64,000 bases of DNA from Kappaphycus alvarezii (taxonomy: Eukaryota > Rhodophyta > Florideophyceae > Gigartinales > Solieriaceae), in contig NADL03000017.1 of NCBI GenBank assembly GCA_002205965.3, positions 784,968 through 848,967 of the forward strand, in the 5' to 3' direction. Of this stretch, positions 21,907 through 32,412 are shown piece after piece. How positions within the stretch are numbered: the first letter of the stretch is position 1; each line of letters opens with the position of its first letter. A program made the translations under genes and the position numbers. Below the pieces are notes generated by a model that searched no databases, was not told the origin of the DNA, and saw nothing but the letters and a program-made list of their open reading frames with translations.

Positions 21907-22898
21907 CTACACTACTATCAACTGTTTCACCTCCGCTACCCTAAGCTTAGGAGTATTTGGTCCGCCACACAATTTCAAGCTCTCTGGGCAAAGTCTAATT
22001 GGGAACGCCTCAGCAGAATCTAAAATGATTCGACGATTTGCGTCAACCAGAACACAATGGTCCACCAACGGCGCCGCGTTTTGAAGTAGACGTACAAGCC
22101 AAACACCTTTGTGCAAATTCCCAACAATCTGGCATGCCTCATCAATTTCGCCTTTGCTAACACTCTTAGCACCCGGGAACTTCCTAATGTTGAGTCGCAT
22201 TCCAAGGCTTTGAATGAGCTCACCTGCCCTGCCGATACTGGTTGGCCGCTTTCCGCAATCCACCAACTGGTCGCGTGCACGAATTGCAGCCTCATTCCCA
22301 AGCAGACAAAGAACCCCGTTCACAATTGATGCTGGAATACAATCGAGCATTCCACTGATACCGATCATGTCCGTATGCTCTTCTACCTGGAACTCGTTGA
22401 GTTTGGGCTTGTCTCCCTTGCCCCGCACACCCCTGTGTGCACAGACACCCCCGGGTTTCTGCGACAAAAATGCAGAATTGTGTTCAAAGCAGACCTATCA
22501 AAACGGTCCTCCGTCATGTGACGGAGCTGCCGGGGTCCGGGAATAACACAGTGTCGCGGTATCTTCCTATGTTTCGAGGGAGCAAGAGGAATGGTTTGAA
22601 AACCAACTGCTCGATATCCAACATGTGGTGGCGATAACGACTTGATATCGATAGCGAAATAACTCGATACATCACGAACCTTGGCTGAGCAACCGAACCA
22701 ACAACCCTTCCGGAACTCAACACCGTTGACGGTTGCACCACTACCATACATGACAGCATCAACTGTCCACTCTGCACTGTCCTCCCTGACATTGCGTTGG
22801 GGTTTCGATAAGCTATGCACGGTAGCTGCGGGATGGTTCGGTGTTTTGGTCACTGTGCCTCGGAGCAATCTTGGTTTTGCGCTCATGCATCGCACCAT
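21907..22898 (-). CDS. Antisense accessory ORF in the copia element; papain-fold peptidase-like pattern
   Basis: Two minus-strand frames (22898-22383 and 22467-21907) overlap and together give a protein of about 320 residues between RNase H and the 3' LTR. The frame change lies in a C/G-run region around 22445. The C-terminal half contains MLDCIPASIVNGVLCLLG (Cys codon about 22340) and, later, HCVLVDANRRIILDSAE (His about 22058, Asp about 22019). This Cys - His - Asp order and spacing resembles C39/papain-like cysteine peptidases, whose Cys lies at the start of a helix and whose His begins a strand. The N-terminal half (VDAVMYGSGATVNGVEFRKG, CWFGC) is unrecognised. Its neighbours are sense retroelement genes, so it would need its own antisense promoter. 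Function as a peptidase is inference from the residue pattern only. Confidence 0.55.
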
Positions 22899-23149
22899 GG
22901 TAACAGGGCAACAGAAGGGACAAAGAGATGGAAAGACGAACGAACACGCTTAGCCGCAATTGCAGGTATCGGTCGAACGTGCCAAGGGGGGAAGGCTTGG
23001 CCGTTGGCATCTTGCGCTCCATGGTTTTAAAAGATCTGCATCCTTACCCCGCCTCACCAAATTTTTTTTACATATTTTTTTTTGATTACTTGGCGTTGTG
23101 AATTTTTATTTGAATTTAATGGGGTTGCGCTCGATGACATGTTCAAATC

Positions 23150-23156
23150 GGGGGAG
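23150..23156 (+). promoter_or_regulatory. Polypurine tract
   Basis: GGGGGAG directly abuts the TG of the 3' LTR, the normal place and composition for plus-strand priming. Confidence 0.7.
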
Positions 23157-23511
23157 TGTCGAATATGGGTCCCACCTCAGGTGCACAGACATTGTACTAC
23201 GGCATGTCGCCTGTATCATACTTGGGATTTGAAACCCCTGATCCGATTACACTATCAGATCAGATCATCGAGTCACAGTACAGTACTTTAACCGACCTCT
23301 CAAGCCGGACCTCTTTCCCTTCGGAGGGCACGATTTTTTGAAGAAGACATACTACGTTGACATCGAGTCCGTGGTATCTGGCGTCGTGACAGCGCTGGCC
23401 CCTTCTTTATTAAATCAATTCTTTACTCTACTTATCTCGCATTCATTTCTTATCCCCTCGGTTTGATTGTACAAACCGAGAAGAAAGAGCAACAGAGCGG
23501 GTTTCACGACA
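23157..23511 (+). repeat. 3' LTR
   Basis: Identical to the 5' LTR except one substitution and two one-base homopolymer additions (CATTTC and CCCCTC where the 5' copy has CATTC and CCCTC). Ends CACGACA. Confidence 0.95.
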
Positions 23512-23516
23512 AGAAC
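23512..23516. repeat. Target-site duplication AGAAC, right
   Basis: Matches 15405-15409. Confidence 0.9.
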
Positions 23517-23778
23517 TTCAAGTTTTTCCTTTAAAAGAGTCACTGTTGCTGGCGATATTCTGCTAGCGAGTTTAGTTACTACAAAACTTAACAGAAGTCA
23601 ATAAGCCTACGTCTAAGTCAGGGCACCGTTCATCTTACTTTGACCTCGCCGAAAAAAAATTATTTCCACACTAATAACGTCAATCGGGGCAACAACACTT
23701 AGTTATGTAGCTGATTTTCGATTTTGTGGTATACATAACAGCAACTTACGGAAAACGTTCATTTACGGATTACCGGAA

Positions 23779-24480
23779 GTGCATTGGCCCAAATCAAGAC
23801 AGCCAACAAAGTCTAGTCAATGCTTCTTCACTGTATTTACCATCGCAAAGAAACCAGTGCGTTTTCTGCAACTTGCCCTTGAAAGATGCATGCTGATAAT
23901 TTCTCTGGTCAGAAAAAAACAGGTTAATACTTTGGTTTCTAGCTCTTCGCGTCATACTAGGTGTCGAGGACGAAATTACTCTACATGTTTTGATCACTGG
24001 AAAAGAAAAGAAACGTTGTGACTCAGCATTTGGTTTTGTGAAACGCAAACTAAGACACCGTAATATACTATCCCCTCGTGAACTGATGAAAGTTATTGAC
24101 GAAAGTGCTGCTACGAATACTGAGGTTTGCTCAACGACAGCAGAATGGTCTGATTGGAGAGCCTTACTTTCGCAGTGGTTCAAAATTCCTACTCCTCTCT
24201 GTTTTTCAAAGTACAACGTGTTTTATTTTGATAAGAATAAAGCGTGATATGTCGTGGTGAATTATTTAACAACTGCAGAAAGTTATACAGAATTTAAGAT
24301 TATGAGGATAGGAGTGTCTGTTGATTCCTTCCGTGCTGGTTTCACGACAATTTTAAAGTACCCAACATTGGTACTAAAAACTGTGGGTCTGTCACTGGTG
24401 CTCTCTGCCCAAGCGGGTAACAAGATGTATTATCTACAAAATATCGTTATTTGACAAGTTATATAAGGAAAATGAGGCCT
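23779..24480 (+). pseudogene. DUF7869-like mobile-element protein fragment
   Basis: Frames in this stretch combine to HADNFSGQKK (about 23890), WFLALRVILGVEDEITLHVL, AFGFVKRKLRHRNILSPREL and WRALLSQWFKIPTPLCFSKY (about 24160-24220). A tail follows with VPNIGTKNCGSVTGALCPSG and KMYYLQNI. HADN-GQ-K, a W..RV.. helix, FG..K.K and the final W..FL...FK ... KY order are features I associate with the DUF7869 proteins found in repetitive families of many eukaryotes. A stop and at least two frame changes make it a remnant. It starts soon after the copia insertion, so the copia element may have landed in or next to it. Confidence 0.5.
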
Positions 24481-26762
24481 TTAGAAGCGGATAATATGGT
24501 TCTGGAGAAGATTGGGGAAGCCTTAGAGCACTAGAACAGTAGTTATCTGAAGAGCCTGCGCAGTGCGCAGAGTGGGTCTGAACGGTTTTTACTGTAAAAT
24601 CTCTTGAAGTTGACCACATCCTCTGTCCTTTAGTCTATTAAAAAGCTATAGATACAGGCCAGTTGGACTGAAATTGCGAGTAATTGAAATGGAGTGTTAC
24701 ACAATTGTGACTGAGTCAGCATCCGCAAGAGATAGTGCTATACGTGTCAATTACATTGCAAGATGCCTGATATGGGATTGTATATCCAATGGGTTGCATT
24801 ACCCTACCTAAGAGGACTGCATTACCCTACCTAAGAGGACTGCACTGTATTAAATTTAGTGCAATACCTGGAGCTCAGGCCGCAGGCGACAATTCGTGCA
24901 ATTATTAACCTGGATCCTCATTTTCGCGTAATAATATTAAGTCTGTTCCTTAAGTGCATCTGTCCCTTCAGTGCATCTACTCTGCAATTACTATTGTCTA
25001 TACATATTATTAGCACTTTATAAATGACCCAGCCTACCGAGTACTGACGGACTAGACACAAGCATCTACAATACTGAACCATACCATAATTACTTGAACA
25101 AATCAGAAAACGTCACCTGTGACTTAAATTCCGCAATATACGTACCGGAAGACGTTCTTGAGAGTTAAGTTGTAAACAGCTGCCAGCCAACATTTGATCA
25201 GACTTGATGTACCGAGTCCATCCAGTTGACTGACAAGTGTATTAGAATTATTGTGTCTTTGACTGCACCGCAAATAGTGAGCAGGCCTAAAGCCCTCTAC
25301 TATTGTAACAGCCAATTGGATGGCTGATGAAGGATCTGCTTCGCAATTGCAGACACAATCAACGGCTATTGCAACTGAGGAACATTTGATTTCATCCTCT
25401 GCTTTGTAGTGAAATGGTACACCGATGCACCCTGCTGGACGACTAAGCCGATTTTGGGGGATCGAATTTTGATCCTTTTATTGACACTAACTTTTAATTG
25501 CACCTACAAGCTGACTGGAAACTGGCCTTGGGCCATAGAACGGCCCCGTGGGTGGAATGGACACCTAAGGTGGCCCTATATTTGTTATGGTCCACGGCCG
25601 TCCATTGGGCCAAGTGCCTTTTTATTTATCGACTAACGTGGATCTTACTCCAGCCCATTACAGGCCTGACACTTACTTCATTTAGGTTTAATACTTGTGA
25701 TTATAGAGTAGACTAACTAGTGCTTATTATCTAACTGAGTCACAGACTCTCTACAGCAAAGGCACCCGGGGCAGGCTCTAGACTTAGTTCCCAACTCTCG
25801 TTCACAGCGGCTTTGGTCATTACTGTTTCTATTCCGCCTGAGTGTCCTCGTGCCTCCTTACACTTTTTACTTTTTATCCTTCGGAATCCTTTTATTTTAC
25901 TAACCAGGGTATAGACCCATTTTGTTTGTTTTTTTTCTTTGTCGAAATGTTTGAATCGCCTTTGGCGGTTACGTGATTCAGCGTCTATACTTAAGTGGAG
26001 CCACCCGCCAGTGTGTCGACGGAGACAGCACCCGCTTCTCCTTAGGAGAATCGTGACGACTTCGCCCCTTAACTTAAGTAGCGTATACACCTTTGGTGTC
26101 CGTCCCTAACTTATTGATCTACGGATCAAACCCCAAGAGCCTTTGGACCCGGTCCGCCCTTACAACCCAGAAGCAGGAGTAACCTGCAGCCGACTGGAGA
26201 CTCCTCCCGCTCTACCAACCCTACCGTGCTTTCGTACAAGACGCCGCATAAGTATACCTTGCATGGTCCAAGACGAAGGCACACCGAGCTACGTTATCGC
26301 AGGATAGTTAAAGGGAAAGCAGATCCCGAACGCCTGGTGTGTTATTTGCGTGTTTGCTCGCTGGCCCATTGCCTTAGGCTTTTGGCTCGAAGTTTTCGTT
26401 GCTTGATTTTCACGCATTGCACTACATGCTTCTCGTGATTTTATAGTCATCTCAAACTCGTCATCGTCTCTGAAATCGATCCATTCTTCCGCTCGCGTAA
26501 TTTCGACAAGTACAAAGTGGTCGATCACCATTACTGCTCTACCCTATTTACAAGCTATAAGAACTGCTACCTGGTCTGTGCCTCGCATTCTGAGCTTTGT
26601 ACTTTCGCCAGTTCGAGCATTTTTCACAATTCTACGTTTAGTATAGCTCCAAGAACTGGAACATATGACTTTCTCCATATCATTGGCGACAAAAACCATC
26701 ACTGGTATCATATCTTGAACTCACGATCCGGAAAAGTATATTTGTCGCACTATCCCAACTAT
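24481..26762. other. No gene; small tandem duplications
   Basis: AT-rich sequence with only short open frames. A 23-base unit, GCATTACCCTACCTAAGAGG ACT, is duplicated head to tail near 24794-24840. The stretch GATATGGGATTGTATATCC followed by AATGGGTTGCATTACC (about 24765) resembles the start of the diverged repeat at 31980, suggesting another repeat fragment. Confidence 0.4.
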
Positions 26763-27125
26763 TACACTAGACATGGGATTGCATGCCTGTTAGAGCGGTC
26801 CAGTAGGTAATTTATGGATCGAAGGCCAATAGACGGGAATTTCATGCCCTAATGTACGCATTGATGTATACTATGTACAATGTATTGAAGCACTACTGTA
26901 GCGAGTCGCGCGTCCTGCGATAGACACAAGCCGCTGCTTTGCAGCAGAGTAGTGGTATTTCAGATCACTATCGCACTTACAGCTGAATATGTGAAAGTGT
27001 TAATTTGACCGGTTTCAATGGGCTGAAGAAATGCAGAGACGCCCTTCTTCGAGGGTGGTGATGCAGCTGGGATCATGAGCTAGTAATTTTTCTTGTAAGA
27101 GGTTACTCGAACGAGCTTCACGAAA
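26763..27125 (+). repeat. Diverged LTR-like repeat, left copy
   Basis: Shares a long series of matching blocks, in the same order and orientation, with 31980-32412: GTCCAGTAG.TA.TTTATGG, CTGCTT.GCAGC, TTCAGATCACTATCGCACTTA, TGAATATG....GTGAAAGT, ATGCAGCTGG and a final GAGCTAG/CTTC block. It is interpreted as one LTR of an old element. Confidence 0.45.
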
Positions 27126-30100
27126 CCGTCTTTAGTACTTCAGTTATCATCATGCGAATGTTGTAGACACAGCTATGGGCCCAGGTGTTATAATTACATC
27201 GAGTCACTAGCTTTCTGTCGCACCTTGGCTGACGCTACAGAGAGACAAGTATAAATGCGGATAGTCAGTGCAAAAGTGGTACAGCCGGGTGAAGCGCTTC
27301 GCGAATAGTGCAGACAGAAGACCGAAAAGAGTAGAAAGCGGAGCTAGGAAGTTCTTATTTACATCCACAGACTATTTAAACCAAAATATTGTGAATTTAG
27401 GAATATCTGCAAGCGCTGTCCACGTTGAGAGTAAGATATTCAACGTCCCATAAATACCAGAAGAATTAAATGTGCGTTCTCTAGAAAACTTCGCTAGAGA
27501 TTCATATGCAGATGTGGCAACGAGAAAATATTACATGACCGCCGCATATTCAATTACAAATGCGTTGACCTGGTCATATGTATCTTTTGCCTATTGCTTC
27601 CTTATAATAGCTCTGCAACACCTAAATTGCCTACATTACTCTTTTACAAAGCATGAAAGAAGATTGCGGTACTGACATGACTTGAGATCACCAATCTTCC
27701 AACAAGTATACAGTGTCCTGATTAGTATATGGAGGCAGACAAAGCAAACGGAATGGAAGTATGTACGGCCCCTAATTTCTCATTGATATTTCAAGAGTCA
27801 AAGTGGAAGCTATTGAACTACCTAAAGTGCTCAAGTATACTTCAAATAAATCTGACATTCCGCACCCTGTGAATGTTCTCCTAGAATAGCTTAACCGCAA
27901 ACTGAGTATTGTGAAGGTCTCTTGTGAGCTCAATTGCCGCTCTATAATGGATCGCGTAGCACTTAAATTCGTTCTTGATGACACTATCGGTGCCCTGACC
28001 AATACTACAGCAGATTAGGACAGTGATTCGCAGAGGTTTTATAGCACCCCGATACTGAGAACGACAATATTCATAATCAAGCTATCAAGTTGATCACGGT
28101 TATGTTTCGGGGTAAAGATTCGGCATATAAGAATCTTAATATGAAATTTCGGAAAATCACAAGTTGTGCTGCGAGTGGAGAATAAGGGCACTAATGTAGT
28201 GATAGGATCCATTGTGCTCAAAGTGACCTGATGAAGAAAGTATGCACGAAAGCGAGGGGTGGACCCGGATATTCCCCTGGATCGTATGAGAAAGTAACTT
28301 ATCACTTCTGTTAGCGCAGAAAAGACTTAGAGCAAGACAATGACTGCGGACAGTACATGACGGATCATCCCAAGAGGAATATTCTTTACTTCTCAAATAA
28401 GTAGAGATAATTTTAACTTATTCGAAACCTGTATATGCCCCGGGATCTCCTAGCTCCACAGCTAGCATCATAGGTGCAGCTTGATTCTGTGGACCCATGG
28501 AAATCACCCTTTACATATCACTGAGGAGAGAGATTATATACATGATTGTAGCGGTGAGGACTTCTTTGCTTTCCTAGGAATCGTTGCAGGACTAATATGC
28601 TTTCCTAGGAATCGTTGCATGAAAATTCAACACGTTTGATGTTGAAGAAATGTAATGTTCCAATTGATTTTGATGTCGTTTCCTGGTCATCCCGTCAACC
28701 ATTCAACCAGATTACATTTTCCTAACTTGACGCTCAGAATAACTCTACATACCATCCGTACCTGAACTACCGGCGAATTAAGTTATGCGACCCCTCGTGC
28801 ATTTAGCAAATCCCTAAATGTATTTTCAAGATCTCAGTTTATAGATAGAATGAGTGTTGCAATTCTTCCGAAACCACAAACAATTGTGACAGCTCCCATT
28901 TCATTCTCATTAGCGTGCAAAACGTGAACGTCGCCTAAGTTCGTAGCCAAGCGTATTCACCCGCTAACGTATGCAAGGGTTGCTCAAACTAAGTATATAT
29001 GCGACCAGTATAGGTTTTACCGTACAGATTGAGTGATTCTATCGACCTCACTGATATAGAACGTGACATACCTGCTGTTTTGAAGAGTCCATCCCCATTT
29101 TTGAAGATTTCTCTCTCCCATATTAACAAATAATTCAACATTTATAATCAAATTTATTTCTTATTCGATACTTTTTGTACGAAGAAAAAAGCACTGTTCC
29201 TCATCACGGATACCAGAAAAGATATATAGAGGAATGCATGAAAAAGTTAAGAAATTTACGAGCGCTATGCGAAATTCTCGAAAATCATTGGATAATCCGT
29301 CATTGCTTTCCGGTGGCTCTTGCCATCGATGACAAAATGAGTCGCAGCTAAGGGGCTACTTAGATGGGTATGATATCGATTTCAAGCACATATCTGCGTA
29401 CCGCAACACAAAATAGATATTTTGTAAATAGAAATACATACAGTACAGAAAATCCTGAAATCAAAGAAAATTTTATCGCTAACTCGAGTGGTAAAGTGGA
29501 TCGAGCGATATTCATGTCGAACTTGTTTCTGGCTAGAATCTGCTTAGATCCTTTAAACTGGCTTGCGGGTACCAATCTTCTATTCCTAGTATGCCTGCCA
29601 TAACTGTATTCGCGAAATTACTTGATGCGCATACCGATTTAACGCTAACCGCTCTATACAGTTCGCACCAAGGTCACTTGATACGGAGCAGAGCTCAAAG
29701 GATGTGTTAAACCCCGAGGAAACGATATGGGTTTTGTATTACTGTACCAATGGAGGTGAATACAGTGAGTGTGTTTAGTCGAAAGTAATTGTTACACAAC
29801 AGTACTACATCAAATTATGAAGTATATATGGTGAAAACAAAGCACGAGGACTGGCTGAGAAGCCCGCATATGAGGACGTGCGGATATCTCCACCATCTAA
29901 CCACACATAGGAACTGGAGCGGCTTTCCTTAGAGGGAGAGCTGGGAACTTTTCAGAACCGGTAGAGAGGTATCCGTAGAGAGGAAAACACCCATACGGCA
30001 CTCCCTGCTGCGTGCACGAATCCATGCTGGCATAACCCCGCGTGAAGTAGCCTTAGGCGCCGATGAGGCAAAAGAGCCTCGAATCAAAAGTATCACACTG

Positions 30101-30639
30101 CATCCTTGCACTAAGTTGGTATCCATCTAAAGTAGAGCCATGTGGAGGGTCTAACTTTCCGCTTCATGGAACCTGAATCCGATGAGCAAAGAACTTTGAC
30201 TGAGATATACAACCAGTTACGCTCCCAGCAAGTGAGTCGAAGCAAAATGGAATCTTCGCTCCCATGTATCCTTAATGAAGCATTGAATACGAAGCACATC
30301 AGAAACTGGATAGATAGACTCATATGAAGGAGTTCTTGAAATTGAAATTCCTTTGCAGCGAAAATTGTGTGGTCCAACTTTATGTGAAAGATAACGTCCG
30401 ATGAGAACTGAGAAGAAATTTTGAAGGCTCACGTGGTAAACCAAGGTAGAGAGGTCGATAATAGGGGGAAAATAAAAAATTAGTCGTCTAATTCACAACT
30501 ATGAACATTCAGATTGCGATTTTTCACTGCTTTCCTTCCTGTACCTCTCGGTCAATATCGTATACAGCAAGGGAGCTGATCTGAAAAGCACTAAAAACAC
30601 GGAAAGCACATATTTGTAAACCATTCTTGAATTTTAATA

Positions 30640-31100
30640 CAGTAGTCATCACAAAAGGTGTATATATTGAAGTTGAAAAGTTACTTTATGGAATGGTAGA
30701 GGCTGGTCGTCAGCGGATGCTTACTTTAGATGGCTAGATGTCTATAACTTCCTCTATTGGGATAGTACTATGTATTTAAGGGATTTTATTTTGAGATAAA
30801 ATGATAAGTCTATAATGACAGTGTTGGTCACCAACTTGAGCGATGGCGTTCTAGTGGCTGGGAATATTCGGAGCATTGAAAAAGTCATGATAAGCATATA
30901 ACGCGGTTTTACTGTCCAGAAAAGGACGGATGTGACTCTGTACCAGTTCGCAGGATGCAATTTCGCAACGGAGAATTTCGAGTAAATAAAGCTCTCTATG
31001 AAACAATATTAAGGGCGTATACCATAAATACTTATGACTACTGCCGTACGGATGATGCTCTAATTCTCAGCATCCGCTAAAAAGATCATTCTGGCCCGCT
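30640..31100 (+). pseudogene. Copia RT remnant
   Basis: KLLYGMVEAG (about 30680) and, after stops, VLVTNLSDGVLVAGNIRSIE (about 30820) are decayed versions of the LYG..EAG.. and Y/VDD-containing blocks of copia reverse transcriptase. Expected catalytic Asp residues are lost. It lies near the 3' end of the repeat-bounded element, as expected. Confidence 0.4.
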
Positions 31101-31979
31101 TTCATTCAAAAACACTTCTTTCGATATGCTGTTGCGTGCTCCAGAAATACTTGATGATTGTCTCTGTAATGCAGAGGATATGCGGGCTGTTTATCACGTA
31201 TTATCGTAGTAAACTAAATATTGGCGGAACTAAGGAAGCTTGAGCCTACTATTTTTTTTCTATTCAGAGACACTGCCTCCGTATCACTATGCTCATTTTT
31301 GGATGCTGCCCATCTGTGGGAAAGAGATTTCGAGAAAATCGGCTTTTTTACGTGCTTAATTTCAAGACAGAGCCTGCGATATGAGCTACTCTGATAATAA
31401 TAATAATAAACCTTAGGAGACGATAGTAGTTACTATAACAAGATTAAGATCTCAAGTCTCTTCTTCCATACCACGGTCAAGTACGAGCTCAATGTTGGAT
31501 AAATATGTTGATCGTATACAATAAGCACACTCTATGAAGGAAGTGAGTTCAAATCCACCAAGCTATACAGTAGATTCGAAACAACCTTGAAACCAAATAG
31601 CTTGATATTTTTAAATGAATAAAAGTGATAAACAAACGCTGCCGTCAATTTTGATATCTGTGGGGTCGCATGATGTCCGCAGGCAGCTGGAATAATCCTG
31701 TCCATTTCAATTACTATTTAAGAATCCATATTTGTTAATCTACACATAGGAGCTATTGGCTGTGAAGTGTGACGCGAAGTTACTACTGGACCTAACAGAA
31801 TGATGAATTTACTAGAGTGAAACCTGGGTAAATATGTGGATGGAGATCTTGTGATGTAAATATCAGCTATCCATGAAAAAGTATTCTGAGCTAATTCAAA
31901 TGATATTGGCAAATAATTGGCCATAGTCCACACCATGTAGTATGAGAGTCATTTTCATTCCACGACGATTGATGCGAAA

Positions 31980-32412
31980 TTGCGTATCCAGTGGGTTTTA
32001 CCGCATGACAGCTGATACGGGATTTAATACCTGTTTTAATTGTCCAGTAGATACTTTATGGGATTGTAGGACCATTAACAGGTAATTCGTGCCCGAATGC
32101 ACTGTGCGTCGTTGATATGCGGTAATAGAAGGTCAATAGCTAGGAATAGTGAAAAAAATGTGTACACCGTATTGGAGAGCTACTGAAGCGTATCTCGCGT
32201 ACTACGGTAGGCACAAGAAACTGCTTCGCAGCGGATTAATTATATTACAGATCACTATCGCACTTACACCTGAATATGGAATACGTATGAATGTGAAAGT
32301 TTGAAATGGGTGAAAGTACTGCAGAGCGGCCCACTTGCGAGAGTTTTGATGCTGCTGGAAAGTAAGCGAATAACTTACTCATGTTAGGGGTTGCCCGAGC
32401 TAGCTTCTCGAC
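31980..32412 (+). repeat. Diverged LTR-like repeat, right copy
   Basis: Same-orientation partner of 26763-27125. Best shared block: CAGATCACTATCGCACTTA followed by C(A/C)(G/C)CTGAATATG. Confidence 0.45.

Larger units (their letters stand above)
15410..23511 (+). mobile_element. Nearly complete Ty1/copia LTR retrotransposon, 8.1 kb
   Basis: It has flanking 5-bp duplications (AGAAC), TG...CA LTRs of 353 and 355 bases, a purine tract before the 3' LTR, and domains in the order gag - protease - integrase - RT - RNase H, which defines Ty1/copia. The LTRs differ at one substitution (15523 region, CATCTAGTC against CATCGAGTC) and two homopolymer lengths, so insertion is recent. It is unlikely to be autonomous as written: gag has an in-frame TAG at 17098, integrase carries a fourfold tandem duplication, and several frame changes occur. 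An additional minus-strand ORF fills the space between RNase H and the 3' LTR. Confidence 0.95.
26763..32412 (+). mobile_element. Putative decayed LTR retrotransposon
   Basis: A pair of diverged direct repeats (26763-27125 and 31980-32412) brackets about 4.9 kb. Inside, at 30655-30715, the plus strand reads VYIEVEKLLYGMVEAGRQR, the copia RT segment before the catalytic box. Further on (about 30816-30870), VLVTNLSDGVLVAG corresponds to the V.D.L.VG box with the Asp pair decayed. No other domain is readable with confidence. Length and domain placement near the 3' repeat fit copia order. All frames are heavily interrupted. Confidence 0.45.
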
